Assembly (NCBI RefSeq): GCF_041146795.1
Contig: NC_135174.1
Span: 24,452,878 to 24,516,877 of the forward strand
Direction: 5' to 3'
Source: Maylandia zebra
Taxonomy: Eukaryota > Chordata > Actinopteri > Cichliformes > Cichlidae
DNA length: 64,000 bases
The translations under genes and the position numbers were made by a program. Numbering within the stretch: the first letter of the stretch is position 1; every line of letters begins with the position of its first letter. This document shows, one piece after another, positions 12,501 through 22,196 of the stretch. The notes under the pieces were generated by a model. That model searched no databases. It saw nothing but the letters and a program-made list of their open reading frames with translations, and had not been told where the DNA came from.

Positions 12501-12983
12501 GCTGTGCCACTTTGTGGTTCTAGCTTTTCCTAATTCCTGGTGCCTTGTCTTGTCCCACTAAGTGTTAGTTTTCACATTTTGGTGCAAGTTATTTCTCTCT
12601 GTTATGTCCTGGTTTCCTCTGATGGTTTGTGTTCTTGTGTGTTTTGGGGGGTTGTCTCCACTTGTGACCTTTTGCTACCTGGGTCATGTTTTGTAATTCA
12701 CCCTTTATTTATATAATCTTCCCATCGTCTTTGGTCCTTTGTTTTCCTTCCTGTTTTTGTTTTTCCATCTGCCTTTTTTAAATTTACTACACACAAGAAG
12801 ATGTCAGTTTCATCCCAAAGCATAAATGTTAACACATTTGAAGATTTTGGGTTCTCTCTACAGCAACTCAGTTTTTTTTATTTCTTTCTGCAGATGCGAT
12901 TGATGTTCATTCCCTGCATGTTTGCCTGCCTAATGACAAAAAGAAAGATGAGGAGGACCCGTCAAATGTTAATGGGCATTTGA
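9561..12983 (+). CDS. marchf10: RING-CH E3 ubiquitin ligase, MARCH7/MARCH10 class (provisional 5' and 3' ends)
   Basis: Proposed exons are 9561-9665, 9767-9938, 10114-10960, 11445-11626, 12096-12199, 12297-12401 and 12894-12983; phases agree at every junction. The two exons at 11445 and 12096 join to a C4HC3 RING-CH finger: RCRIC, PCLC, FIH..C and RCEIC supply all eight zinc ligands. The run SPSNPLL..PC.C.GSL.F.H..CLK.WLK.KI.SG matches MARCH10 better than MARCH7. The large 847-bp exon encodes a Ser/Gln-rich, low-complexity N-terminal region, as in that family, and no membrane segment is seen. Family role: E2-dependent ubiquitin transfer; MARCH10 acts in spermatids. Human MARCHF10 is on 17q like the neighbours here. 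The first exon and last exon are weak: the C-terminal tail (…QPPW|MRLMFIPC) has no clear homology, and an aataaa at 13015-13020 would fit its 3' end. Confidence 0.65.
10114..10960 (+). CDS. marchf10: marchf10 large N-terminal exon
   Basis: The exon is bounded by 'ataatatag|ca' and 'acggag|gtgaat'. It opens 282 codons after joining the preceding phase-1 exon (…PPLPS + R/S HNVPYHIKHRSK). The composition is rich in Ser, Gln and Arg with no predicted fold, consistent with the disordered N-terminal part of MARCH7/10 proteins. The codon before the intron completes an Arg with the first base of the next exon (ag + g). I recognise no motif within it, so its assignment rests on splice phase and adjacency to the RING-CH exons. 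Confidence 0.65.
11445..12199 (+). CDS. marchf10: marchf10 RING-CH zinc-finger exons (11445-11626 and 12096-12199)
   Basis: Exon one gives an acidic lead-in (EEPLQDNEEEKEKDRC) and the first six zinc ligands. It ends one base into a codon before gttggt. Exon two starts after 'tttccag' at 12096 and provides the last CxxC pair (RCEICK), then a helical DPNVFDLKDCY segment equivalent to the LDDFNMTEFY region of MARCH10. It ends CAG|gtaaac. The C4HC3 spacing is intact, so ligase activity is plausible. Confidence 0.85.
12480..12790 (+). repeat. Pyrimidine-rich, possible LTR-like repeat
   Basis: T-rich text beginning 'gtcatggtcctaatattgtc' and continuing with 'ttttcctaattcctggtgcc' and 'atgtcctggtttcctctg' resembles the pyrimidine-rich ends of fish retroelements. 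It lies in the last proposed intron of the RING-CH gene. No terminal duplications were found, so the class is uncertain. Confidence 0.3.
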
Positions 12984-13264
12984 TCCCCAGCTCAAATCCA
13001 CATTTGAGTGTTATAATAAATTGCAGTGCATCAAATTTAAGCGAGTGGATAAGTGTCAGCAGCTATAGTAAGGCTGTAACAGTATTTGAAACTAAATCAA
13101 TTGTATTTCCACAGCTCTAATCTCTTTTTATTTATTTGGCTTCACAGAATGAACAGTTAACAGTTTTTCTAACACTTTGGCAACATCGCCAATCTTTAGT
13201 GATTTTTTTATTTGTTTAGGTGGCATTTTATTGCAGCACACAGATTTTTTTCTTCTCATGCCAG

Positions 13265-16200
13265 TCATGAGAGTGGAGTGACACTGGAGCTGATGCCAAC
13301 AATGTGCACCAAAGTCGCGTGAGCAAAATCAGTGATGCTTCTCTTTGAGATTCTTGTGATGTGGCTCAGTTCTCCAACTACCTACAGTTAAACACAGTTC
13401 GATTAGATTCAGATTTAATTTAATTGAAATCAAGTAGGTTACTTAAAAAGGTTATCTGAACCTTTACAGTGACAACAATTTCTGTTGCAGGTGTAATATA
13501 AAAAAAGAAATTTTACTTTACCTGTTCCCACTTTCTGAGGATGAATGCAGCCACAGCGATGACACCAACACCCAGAAGCATGCAGTCTTCAGTCACTGGT
13601 ACAAATTGTTCCCTGGTTTTCACAAATGATTGATGACATATTAAATCACACAAAATCAAAAATAGTGGATGGGTAATTTTCTATACTGACATCAGTCTGT
13701 TGTGGCATTAAAAGTCTTTCAGCTTTAGTTGATTAATTACAAATATTTTTTTTCACTCCCAGCATTGTTTAAAAAAATAGATTACACAGTTTAGAAAACA
13801 TAGTCTCAAAATTTCAGGTAAATAACTCAAACTTGAGAGAAAATCACTAAGTTGAACTCAATTGAAATTTTCAGAAAGTAACCTGAGATTTTGAGGTGGA
13901 TGGCAAAAAATGTTGGGGTTTTGTTTATGTTTTTACTTGCAAGCAAGAGAACAAGAAGGGTTCAGATCCAGCCTGGGGCCTCTGTGTGGAGTCTGCATGT
14001 TCTCCCTGTGTCTGTGTGGGTTTTTCCAAGTACTCTGGCTTCCTCCACAGTCCAAACACATACATGGGGTTAGGTTAATGGGTATTTTTAAATTGACTGT
14101 AGGTGTGAATGTGAGCGTGATGGTTGGCTGTTTCTCTGCGTTAGCCCTGCAACAGATTGCTGACCTGTCCAGTGTGTACTGTACCGCATCATCCTAAATT
14201 ATTATGAACACTAGTTGGCCTGACAAGCTGTAGGTTTTTGAATTAAGTGAAGTGACACTGAAGTATCTGTGTGACAACCAAAAAAAGAGCTGGTCGAATT
14301 CTCTAAATACTAAAGAATGGCGCTTCAGGGCTTCCTGTATTACCTCCTTCAGCAGAGAATACACCAGACCAAGCTTTATGAAAGGAAAGAAGATAAAGCT
14401 GTCCCATAATTCACAGCAATACATCATCAGACCAAAGGATCAATATGAATGATGTAAGTAATGCAGATCATGTAAATGTTGTTTAATTGTACGTTCAACT
14501 TTGTGCCATAACCTGCTAAGTTTTGAAGAAGGTTAAAAAAAAAGGAAACAGGTCTTTAAATCAAGATCATGAGCTATTTAAGGTTTATTGTAATTCAGTT
14601 TGCTAACTCAGTCAGTTATGTCCTCAGTTTAATTGCTGCTGTATTGCCAACCTTTATGATTGGGATTAATTTTTTTTAACTTCAGTCAGAGAAAGCCTTA
14701 ATATAGGCAGGAATTACACTGGATCTGGAAATATGAGCTGATGGGCTGAGAAAGTAATCTCAGGGTAACAAACATTTCATTTCACTTTATAGGCCATTTA
14801 TTCCTTTTTATTTAAATTTATAACTTCAGTAATGAAGTCATATTTTCACAGTTTCTCTATTATGAGCTGTATAAAACAATATTATAAGGACAGTGAAAAG
14901 GGCAAATTATATAGGATGAATCTTTTGTAGTCAGATTTCAGCACATTGCTGTCTTAACATCAAAAACCACATTATTAAACAGCTAATGCAAGTGCAGTCA
15001 GATTCTCTGAGGTTCGTTGTGGTTCTCTTTCCCTGTGTCCTTATGAATTCTTCAGATCTTTAATGGATCTCATGACATTTCCCATCAAGGTCACAGAAAA
15101 GTGATTGGACCATCTGACCTTTGAATGTTCTCCAAAGCTGCATGTCCATTCTACCATCTATCAGAAATATTTTCTTAAAGCCAAATCTAATACCTCTGTT
15201 CCCTGGATGGGCTGACACGCTCAGTGGTTGTCATTAACAAGGTTTCATAGATGGCAGTCCTCTCCAGGCTGATAAACTGGAGAACATGGTGGCAGTAGTG
15301 ATAAAGATGCTTCATAGGGACTGATGGCTCATTGTGTCCTACAAGAGTTTATGTAATCATCTCAAAGCACTGACATTAATATTTATAATATGTAATAAAC
15401 TTTTCTGTGCATACATGGACCCTTACCGAGAACTTCCAGAAGTATTTCCACATAAGTCAGTGGGTTGAGGACATTTAGTCTGAATTTAAGCCCTTTCAAG
15501 ACCATCAGCTCTGATTCCAGGAGAGCCTGTTTGGATACAGTGCAGTCGACTGAGTGTAGAAAGTGTACAGCAGTATTGTTGTCAATCATCTGCAAAAGGT
15601 GTGGAAGAATTATGCAAGATTATTCTATTTGCGATCTCAGGGTAACTGACATAAGTAATCATTGGCAAGGCAGAACTTGCATGACTGTGCAGAGACAGTT
15701 TGTTCGCAAGCTGAACACAGGAGAAGATGATCAGCGGGAATTTGTCCTTCAGTTTGTTATAAACAGCATCCTCATAACTTCTCGGACGATTAGAAGTTGC
15801 ACCTTTAGGTGTGGGTGCGGTTATGAAATCTTCAATGTATTTGACCATGAACCTGGCAAAGATAATGATTATAATTATTATTATAAGTGACAGTATGCTA
15901 ACTAAAACCAGTAATACACAGGGTGTAACCAACAGGGAAAGTTACATGTGCTGCTCAATCATACCTTTGAAGTAATTCAACAGCGTGGTAACCAACCAGT
16001 GGATCCAGTCTCAGTTCTTTAGTTATCAGTAAGATGTACTCTGAGTAACACAGGAGAGGAAGGCACAAGAGCAAAACATAAAACATTCAAAATAATTTAG
16101 AAGCAACGTCATGTGTTTATTAAAGGGACACTTAACCCCAAATTCAAATGTACCAATGTTTCCTCTGACCTGTAGTGGTGTTTAGAAATCTATACTAGTT

Positions 16201-19200
16201 TGATGTGAGTTCACCAGTTTAAGATATCTTAGCTGCAGAGACGTCTACCTAGTGGTTTAGCCCATAAAGTCCTCAGGAAGTTATTTACAGAGATCAGAGC
16301 TCTTTCCCCATAAACAACTATAGGACTGAAAGTCTTTTTGGAGCTGGAGAAATTGTTATGGATATTTAAATTTGCAGGTTTAGAGGAATTCTGGGTTGGC
16401 CACACTTTTTTTAATCCTACAAAGCTATGTCTATTATTATTTAAAAAAGAAAAAAAAAGAAAAGGAAAAAGGGGCAGGGATAGCTCAGTAGGTAAAGTGG
16501 TTGCCCCATGATTGGAAGGTTAGGGGTTTGAATCCACTGAACAGCTACGCTGAGGTACCCCTGAGCAAAGTACTGTCCCTACACACTGCTCCCCGGGCGC
16601 TGCACTGGTGGCTGCCCACTGCCTCACTGGGTGAATGGGTTAAATGCAGAGGAGTAATTTCCCTACGGGGACTAACACATTATTATTACTATCCTTTGTA
16701 TGGTCTGTGGCTGTGTGGAGTTGCATAGAGGAACTATTTTCTTCTCAGATCTAAATCAGACGAGTAAAAGAAGCATCAAGCTGAGGGGGGAAGCATCAAT
16801 GTTCACATCCTGTCACGCTGGCACCAGCATAAACCTGGCATCATGCACATTTGGGTGCCAGTTTTTGCAGATACAGTTTGAAGATGTGGAAAATAGTTCT
16901 AGCTTTAATCCACATTCCAGCCCTTGCATAAGTTCATTAGATCTGGATAGATAACAAAAGAATAAGGTTATGGATAGAAGTGTCCAAAATGAGTTTAGGA
17001 TGGGTGGGGTCCTTATTCTTAGAAATAGAATAAGAAATAGAATAAGTAAGGGAATAGTTTGAAGGTCATTTTACTTCATAGGCCACATAGAGCCCAATTT
17101 GATTTCACGTGGGCTGGACCACTACAAGTTACATAACCCGTGAGATAAATAAACCTTAAAAAAATCTCCAAATGTTTCCATTTCCTTTAGTCTTAAAATT
17201 ATGGACAGTTCATTCACACAACAAGCTAAGCTTTCTTAAGAAAAAAAAAGTACAATTTCCACATTCATTACATGTACATGTAAAGGTATTTGAGGTATTA
17301 TGACTCAAACATGACAAGTTTTAGAAATAAACTGTCCATTTTTTGTATCTCTGTTTCAAACCTTGCATTTCATCATTTTAAAAATATAATTTGGAAGTTA
17401 TTATTAACTTCTCTGCATCCTCTGTGTATTATGTATTTGTGTTTTATGCTATTAAGCCATCCCACCTTCTGTTTTAATTTAACATCCCCTTTTCTTGTAC
17501 TCTGTGATTTAATTCAGCTGTGTCTTTCTCCCCAGCTGTCTCTACCTTTCCAAATTGCCTGCCTGTGTATATACAGTCAGAGTGTCTGCTCACATTTCTC
17601 TACCTGCTTTCCAGCCTTAGTGTGTTTTTAGATTTAAGGTTTTAGCAGGTTAGTTTTCAGTTTTCCTTTTGAACTGCATCTTTTGAATTTAAAGCAACTC
17701 AATAAATGGCTTGCTTTAAGTTTCCCTTTGCCTCCTTGAGACTTTACATTTAGGCCCTCATCTCTGCAACATTTGACAATAACAGGTGAAACCAACACTG
17801 ATAAGCACTCCTCACAAGGCTGCTCCCATAAATCTAGCCATATAAACGGTATTTTAGCTGATTTGTGGGCTACAAGGAAGCATATGGATTCATTAAAAGT
17901 TATTATCACTGTTTTCCATTGCTCCTCCTCATCCTCTCTCACAGGATTTGTCTGCGGAGATGCTCCTAGCTGGTAAACTCAGCTGCCTCAAGGAGTTTAT
18001 ATTGTGAATCGACCTCCATAATGACAGGGTTCACAGATCCAGATGTATGAAAGACTTCAGAGTGATTACAGGGTGCAATGAGGCTTAGTGGGCCATTCAG
18101 AGGTAGTCCTATACAGCTTAGTCACTACCTGCTGACAAAAGACAGACTTCACCCCAAAGGCTTGAAATACACAAAAGACACTCTGCTGTAAGTCTGGTGT
18201 GTACACAGTAGTGGTTTATAGTAGGTTATCTACCATGGATGATATGCTGCAGTTTTACTTTAAGTCTGCATTATTTTCATCTGGACTATTTTTTAACATT
18301 ATTTTATCTGAACAAGGTCACTACAGTTAAGTAAAACTAAATGAACAGCTATAGGAGTAAAAACATGTTAAAAACCTGATTTAGTTTAATTAATAAATTA
18401 ATTTATTTTTCATAACCAAAGATGTTTTACTTAGAATACTAAATAAAAGTAATCCAAACATACATAATGATTTTAGTTTAGTTTTTGACAGTTTGGACAA
18501 GTTTGTCATTGAAGCCAGCCTCAGTTTGCTTTAGCACTTGTTTATTGGGCATTTACAAGACTATAAAAAGACAGTTGGCCTCACAAAGTGTTGTGTTTGT
18601 ATTGTGGCTCTTTACAACACATCTGTCTAGCAGAGAGCCAGCTGTTCTCTCTTATGCTAGCAGTATATTTCATGGTATAATACTTCTGCTGTGCCTTTTC
18701 TTTTAAATGACTTTAGTAAGCATTTTTTTTCTGTTTTATTTTGCTTCATTGCAGGGGTGTCCAACTCCAGGCCTTATGTGCCGGTGTCTTGGAGGTTTTA
18801 GATGTGTCCTTGATCCAACACAGCTGATTTAAACGACTAAATTACCTCCTCAACATGTCTTGAAGTTCTCCAGAGACCTGGTAATGAACTAATCATTTGA
18901 TTCAGGTGTGTTGACCCAGGGTGAGATCTAAAACCTGCAGCACACTGGCACTTGAGGCCTGGAGTTTGAAACCCCTGCTTTATTGAATTTACTGAACTTT
19001 TTTTAAAACTTTTTTTTCCCAGCTTCAAAAATAGCATTTAATTAAAATGTTCTTTCTTGTCACATTATTTCAATGTATTAAGATTTTAACTTAATTTGAT
19101 TTTTAACATTTGAGTTGTTTGAGTTATTTTCTTTATTTATTATAATTATCATATTTTATTATTTCTTATTGAACTCACTTGTTCTGGCTTATTATGTTTT

Positions 19201-20030
19201 ATTTTGTTATATGATTTCACTTAAGTTATTTTATAGGGTATGTAATGACCTGGTGGTTTTTAATCACTGAAAATTCTCAAATTTGGGATATATGAAGTAC
19301 ATAGCATACTTCATATACCCCAAATTTGTGTACTATATCCTCTCAAAGCAGATCTGATAATGTCAGATTCTGAACTTCCCCCACCATTACAAAACAACAA
19401 CAACAACAAGAAAAACGACTTACAAATAAAATAACAAAAACTAAAGTAATGAAAAAGGAAAGGAGAAAACGACATACAAAAAATATAAAAGAACAATATG
19501 TGAGGCATGTTAAGAAACAAAACAAACAAATAAAACTCTATAATAGTGAGCATTAAAAAAATCTACAAAAAACGGCAAACACAAAACAACCACATCTAAA
19601 AGTAAAAAAATAAAAATAAAATCTCAGACATCTGGAGGAAGGTTTAAAAAATCCAAATAAAAACAAAGAAATACATAATAATAAAACAAGTTCTACTTGG
19701 CTCATTGATAAATTTCAGTTAGCAATAACGGAAAGAAAAACGGTTATTCACGTGATTCCAGCTGAAAATCTTGCGATATTTTTTTTTAAATTACCGTTAC
19801 GAATAAAAGACAAACAAATGTTTTCTACAAAATAATAAAACGGAGCAATACTCACCAATGACTCTCTTATTTTTGAAATTCCCGCAATATTTCGTTGAAC
19901 TCGGGAGGTTATCTTTGTTTCTTTTGTCCAGATTTACAAGAAAATCAGTCAGTAGGTCAAAAGAGGCCTTCCCGAATTTTACACCTGCTGCGTTACTTTT
20001 ACTTGGAGAAAAAAATAATCTTTTCGCCAT
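13265..20030 (-). CDS. cntd1: Cyclin N-terminal domain-containing protein 1
   Basis: Seven coding exons on the minus strand: 20030-19856, 16040-15965, 15852-15681, 15589-15427, 15338-15194, 13612-13522 and 13381-13265. They sum to 939 nt, exactly 312 codons plus TGA, with every phase matching. The protein aligns along its length with human CNTD1: FMVK, SCVQLA.KLS, LLESEL.VLK.L.FR.N, Y.E.LLEVLG, EDCMLLGVGVIA, and VVG.L..IT near the end. The cyclin box is built by exons 2-5; there is no kinase or catalytic motif. Known role: a meiotic cyclin-like factor needed for crossover designation, working with HEI10 and CDK2-type machinery in the nucleus. Exon 1 (MAKRLFFSPSKSN) is divergent from the mammalian N-terminus. 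The intron between exons 3 and 4 uses a GC donor. A minus-strand AATAAA at about 13226-13231 gives a very short 3' UTR. It is convergent with marchf10 and divergent from coa3. Confidence 0.93.
13920..14180 (+). repeat. Dispersed fish repeat (LINE-derived type)
   Basis: Diagnostic text of a very common teleost repeat is present: 'gtctgcatgttctccctgtg', 'tccacagtccaaacacatac', 'ttaggttaatggg', 'gcaacagattgctgacctgt' and 'ccagtgtgtactgta'. It lies inside the cntd1 intron between exons 5 and 6, and is a diverged copy with no coding frame. The exact class was not established. Confidence 0.6.
14200..15193. other. cntd1 intron sequence
   Basis: No exon or recognisable gene lies between the fifth and sixth cntd1 exons beyond the repeat at 13920-14180. 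A segment near 14290-14450 (ending 'ataattcacagcaatacatc') looks repeat-like but could not be assigned. The rest is AT-rich. Confidence 0.4.
15590..15680 (-). other. cntd1: GC-AG intron in cntd1 (91 bp)
   Basis: On the minus strand exon 3 ends …AGT CAT and the intron begins GCAAGT. It ends TTTTGCAG before ATG ATT GAC. No GT donor near this point keeps both the reading frame and the homology. With this junction the protein keeps the same length as human CNTD1 across KLS(4 residues)|xI.N.T, and the full CDS closes in frame. Confidence 0.8.
16130..16400 (+). repeat. Dispersed fish repeat, MITE-like
   Basis: The text 'aaagggacacttaaccccaaattcaaatgt' (shortened here: 'gacacttaaccccaaattc') followed by 'cctctgacctgtagtggtg', 'gtgagttcaccagtttaa' and 'gcagagacgtctacct' matches a familiar teleost non-coding repeat. 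It lies in cntd1 intron 1. Termini are unclear. Confidence 0.45.
16473..16690 (+). repeat. tRNA-derived SINE
   Basis: The 5' part carries a pol III A-box-like 'tagctcagtaggtaaagtgg' and a B-box-like 'gggtttgaatcc', as in a tRNA head. The body has 'tgcactggtggctgcccact' and 'gggtgaatgggttaaatgc', and the tail ends in ATT repeats ('attattattac'). This head-body-tail arrangement defines a fish tRNA-derived SINE. It sits in cntd1 intron 1. Confidence 0.85.
17060..17330 (+). repeat. hAT-like repeat remnant
   Basis: 'ggccacatagagcccaattt' and 'cacgtgggctggaccac' resemble the conserved arms of a fish hAT-derived non-autonomous element. The copy is decayed and I found no target duplication. Confidence 0.35.
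17390..17790 (+). repeat. LTR-like retroelement remnant
   Basis: Text such as 'ccccagctgtctctac', 'ctgcctgtgtatatacagt', 'ccagccttagtgtgttttta' and 'aataaatggcttgctttaag' resembles an LTR-type terminal sequence common in fish, with an internal aataaa. It is in cntd1 intron 1 and has no coding part. Confidence 0.4.
18752..18977 (+). mobile_element. hAT-type MITE, 226 bp
   Basis: It begins cagggg and ends cccctg, with longer inverted arms (ggtgtccaactccaggcc… / …ggcctggagtttgaaacc). It is flanked by 8-bp near-identical target duplications, cttcattg (18744-18751) and ctttattg (18978-18985). 8-bp duplications with CAGGGG-type ends indicate hAT mobilisation. It is the same family as the copies at 32171-33751 and 41421-41630. 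Confidence 0.88.
19279..19327. repeat. Near-perfect 21-bp inverted repeat
   Basis: The left arm aaatttgggatatatgaagt(a) and the right arm at 19307-19327 pair at 20 of 21 positions around a 7-base spacer (catagca). It could form a cruciform, or be the fused ends of a deleted mobile element. It lies in cntd1 intron 1. Confidence 0.8.
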
Positions 20031-20398
20031 TTTAACTTCAGTAACTTACTCTGAGCACGACAGACAGCTACATTTATGTGACAGACTACTCTTAAGTTTA
20101 TTTACTTTTTCAAAACTAGACACCCATAAATAAATAACCTGCGTCTTATATTTTCCAAAAGATGGCGCTATTCCCGCATGTTTCCCCCGTAGGACCGTCT
20201 TCTAACAGGAACCAAAAACTACCTCTGCGACTCATTTGTAAGTTGCACACGTTGTTTTCTTGGCGGTTCCTCTCAGCGCAGATCTGATAACACCCGGATA
20301 GGACACACGCAGCGCGCTTTGACAGAGCTGAGTGTTTAGAACGCAGCGGCGCGTGTAACAATCGTGAAAGCGCCGTGCTAACCTCACGAAGTGCAGAT
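20031..20398. promoter_or_regulatory. Shared bidirectional promoter of cntd1 and coa3
   Basis: Only 368 bp separate the ATG of cntd1 (minus, 20030) from the ATG of coa3 (plus, 20399). The coa3-proximal half is CpG-rich (cagcgcgctttgac, gcggcgcgtg) and lacks a TATA box. 'aaagatggcgct' at about 20158-20169 resembles a YY1 site, common in promoters of nuclear-encoded mitochondrial genes. Human COA3 and CNTD1 are also head-to-head, so the arrangement is ancient. Confidence 0.75.
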
Positions 20399-21642
20399 AT
20401 GGCCGACAAAACGCCGCCTCAGAAATCCAACGCTCCATACGCAGCCAGGATAGACCCAACCAAAGAGGGTCTTTCTCAAGATCAAATGCATTTTATCAGA
20501 CAGGTGGAACTGGAACAGTGGAAGAGGAGAACGTCGAAGCTGCGGACACGAAACGTGGTGACGGGACTCGCTATCGGTGCGCTCGTGTTGGGAATTTGTA
20601 TCCTTGTCAAACGTCAACGCAAGGAACTATGTAACGTTAGCGTAGCATGCTAACGTTAAGCTGTGTCCTCTGTTTAGGAGTTAGGTTAAGCTCGTTTACC
20701 AAGTATTAAGACAGACGCAAATGTATCGGCTTACTTAAGTTAGAGTAATAGCTGTCAGTTTCATTGAATGCTAACGTGACAGCTAGCTCAGGTAGGTGTA
20801 AAACGATTTAAGTGTACTGCCAAAGGTAAACATCAGTGTTGTTGCGTTTAAAAGAGAACTCATTAAGAGTTTCAGGGTTGGTAATTTAACCAACCCTGAA
20901 ACTGGCAGCGAAAACTGGCCTCCGGAGCACCTCGTTTGAAGGAATTTATTATTCTGTTGATCAATGAAAACCATTAACTGAAAGCAATGATATTTCCTCT
21001 TGTGTTTTGGGATAAACGTGTTTCCTGAACGCATCACTGGCATTTTGAATGACAGATGTCGAAATCTGAAAATTTCATCCACTCTTATGGCAGTTAAGCG
21101 CGTCAGTAGCAGCCAGGTGCTGCTAATCAAATGCACTTGATAAGTTTGCAAAGTTGCTTCTGAACAAACCATATGACTTCTTGAACAATGTCCCTTGGAC
21201 AGACGAGACCAACGTGGATTGACCGTAATGCACAGCATATGAGTACAAACACCTTGCTGTCAAGCACAGTGGAGGTGTGATGATTTGGACTTGTTTTGCA
21301 ACCATAGGATCCGGACACCTTGCAATCATTGAGTTTATCATGAACTCCCCTGTATAAGTATTCTAGTGTCAAATCTGAGGCCATCTGTCCCAACAGGTAA
21401 TTCTTCTTCAGAATTGGGTCATCCAATAGGACAATGAAGTTATCTTACTTAATCATGGGATGTACTTAGTTTTTTCGGTAAATTTGTTTTGTTTTCATGC
21501 TTTCAAATATTTCTCTTAACCACTTGCTTCCAAATTAGACGGCTACACATTTTACTCAGTCTCCCAGGAGCGGATCATGGATGAGATCGATGAGGAGGCC
21601 AAGCGTGTGAGAATGCAGGGACCAAAAACCGGTGCCAACTGA
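20399..21642 (+). CDS. coa3: Cytochrome c oxidase assembly factor 3
   Basis: Two exons, 20399-20597 and 21539-21642, join at phase 1 (t + ac = Tyr) to a complete 100-aa protein; human COA3 has about 106 aa. Landmarks match the family: RIDPT, a Q.H..RQ.E..QW segment, R.RN.VTGL.IGALVLGIYGYT, then YS.SQER..DE.DEEAK. One transmembrane helix spans roughly residues 52-72; the charged N-terminal half faces the matrix by family knowledge. COA3 stabilises newly made COX1 with COX14 and restrains its translation in complex IV assembly at the inner mitochondrial membrane. The ATG at 20399 is chosen by homology. Poly(A) signals occur at 21945, 22054 and 22074. The single 941-bp intron holds a Tc1 remnant and a short hairpin. 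Divergent from cntd1 and tail-to-tail with wnk4. Confidence 0.96.
20869..20902. repeat. Perfect 14-bp hairpin in coa3 intron
   Basis: gtttcagggttggt (20869-20882) and accaaccctgaaac (20889-20902) are exact reverse complements around a 6-base loop (aattta). No terminator function is implied in a eukaryotic intron. It may be a transposon scar. Confidence 0.85.
21108..21435 (+). mobile_element. Tc1-like transposon remnant in the coa3 intron
   Basis: Plus-strand text matches a fish Tc1-like element: 'agccaggtgctgctaatcaa' near its start, then 'gtttgcaaagttgcttctga', 'cttggacagacgagaccaac' (first-Asp region), 'ggaggtgtgatgatttgg' and 'ttgggtcatccaataggaca'. Large parts, including the helix-turn-helix region, are deleted and the frame is broken. 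It ends about 100 bp before coa3 exon 2. Confidence 0.8.
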
Positions 21643-22079
21643 GATTTAAGTGTCATCTGCTTGTTGTTGGACTTTATTTCTGTCCTGCACTTAACGAGGA
21701 GGAGGACTCATGATGCCACTGATCATATTCCATGGCTGCTGTGTTCTTTTTTGTAATGTTGAGACAGCTGGACTTGGTCTTGATTTGAAGGCAATTGTGT
21801 GGCTGACTTAAAACTAAGTGCGGTGTAGTTTTGAAGAAGTTTCCTGTCAGTGGTAAGGACCAATCCGCTGACTTGATCATGACCTTAGAAGCTACACTGT
21901 AGCACAATCGGCACCCTTTATCTGATGTTTCCAGCAATGATTAAAATAAAGGGAATATAAAAAAATATCAGTCAGCTAATGACTTAAAAATCTACAGTGG
22001 CCTTCAACAATAGAGAATGCCAGTGACACTGCAAAAATAACATTATTTATGCTAATAAAGTTTTGATTTATGAAATAAA

Positions 22080-22196
22080 AGCCTCATGTATTAGATTGCT
22101 TAACAGCTATGTCTCTGTATTACCATTTATTTAAGAACGAGACAGAAAGCAGTAAACATGACACAAGACACCGTAATACTTAGGATCGCATTTATT
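22080..22196. terminator. Tail-to-tail 3' ends of coa3 (+) and wnk4 (-)
   Basis: coa3-strand AATAAA hexamers lie at 22054-22059 and 22074-22079. Minus-strand AATAAA hexamers (tttatt on plus) lie at 22126-22131 and 22191-22196. The two transcripts therefore end within about 0.1 kb and may overlap. Sites are inferred from hexamers only. Confidence 0.55.

Noticed and set aside
14194-14427. 77-codon minus-strand ORF as a cntd1 exon
   Set aside because: Cntd1 exons 5 and 6 join directly in frame with homology continuing, leaving no place for it; it looks repeat-derived.
16473-16545. Functional tRNA gene
   Set aside because: It has A- and B-box-like sequences, but the acceptor stem does not pair and a SINE body and ATT tail follow.
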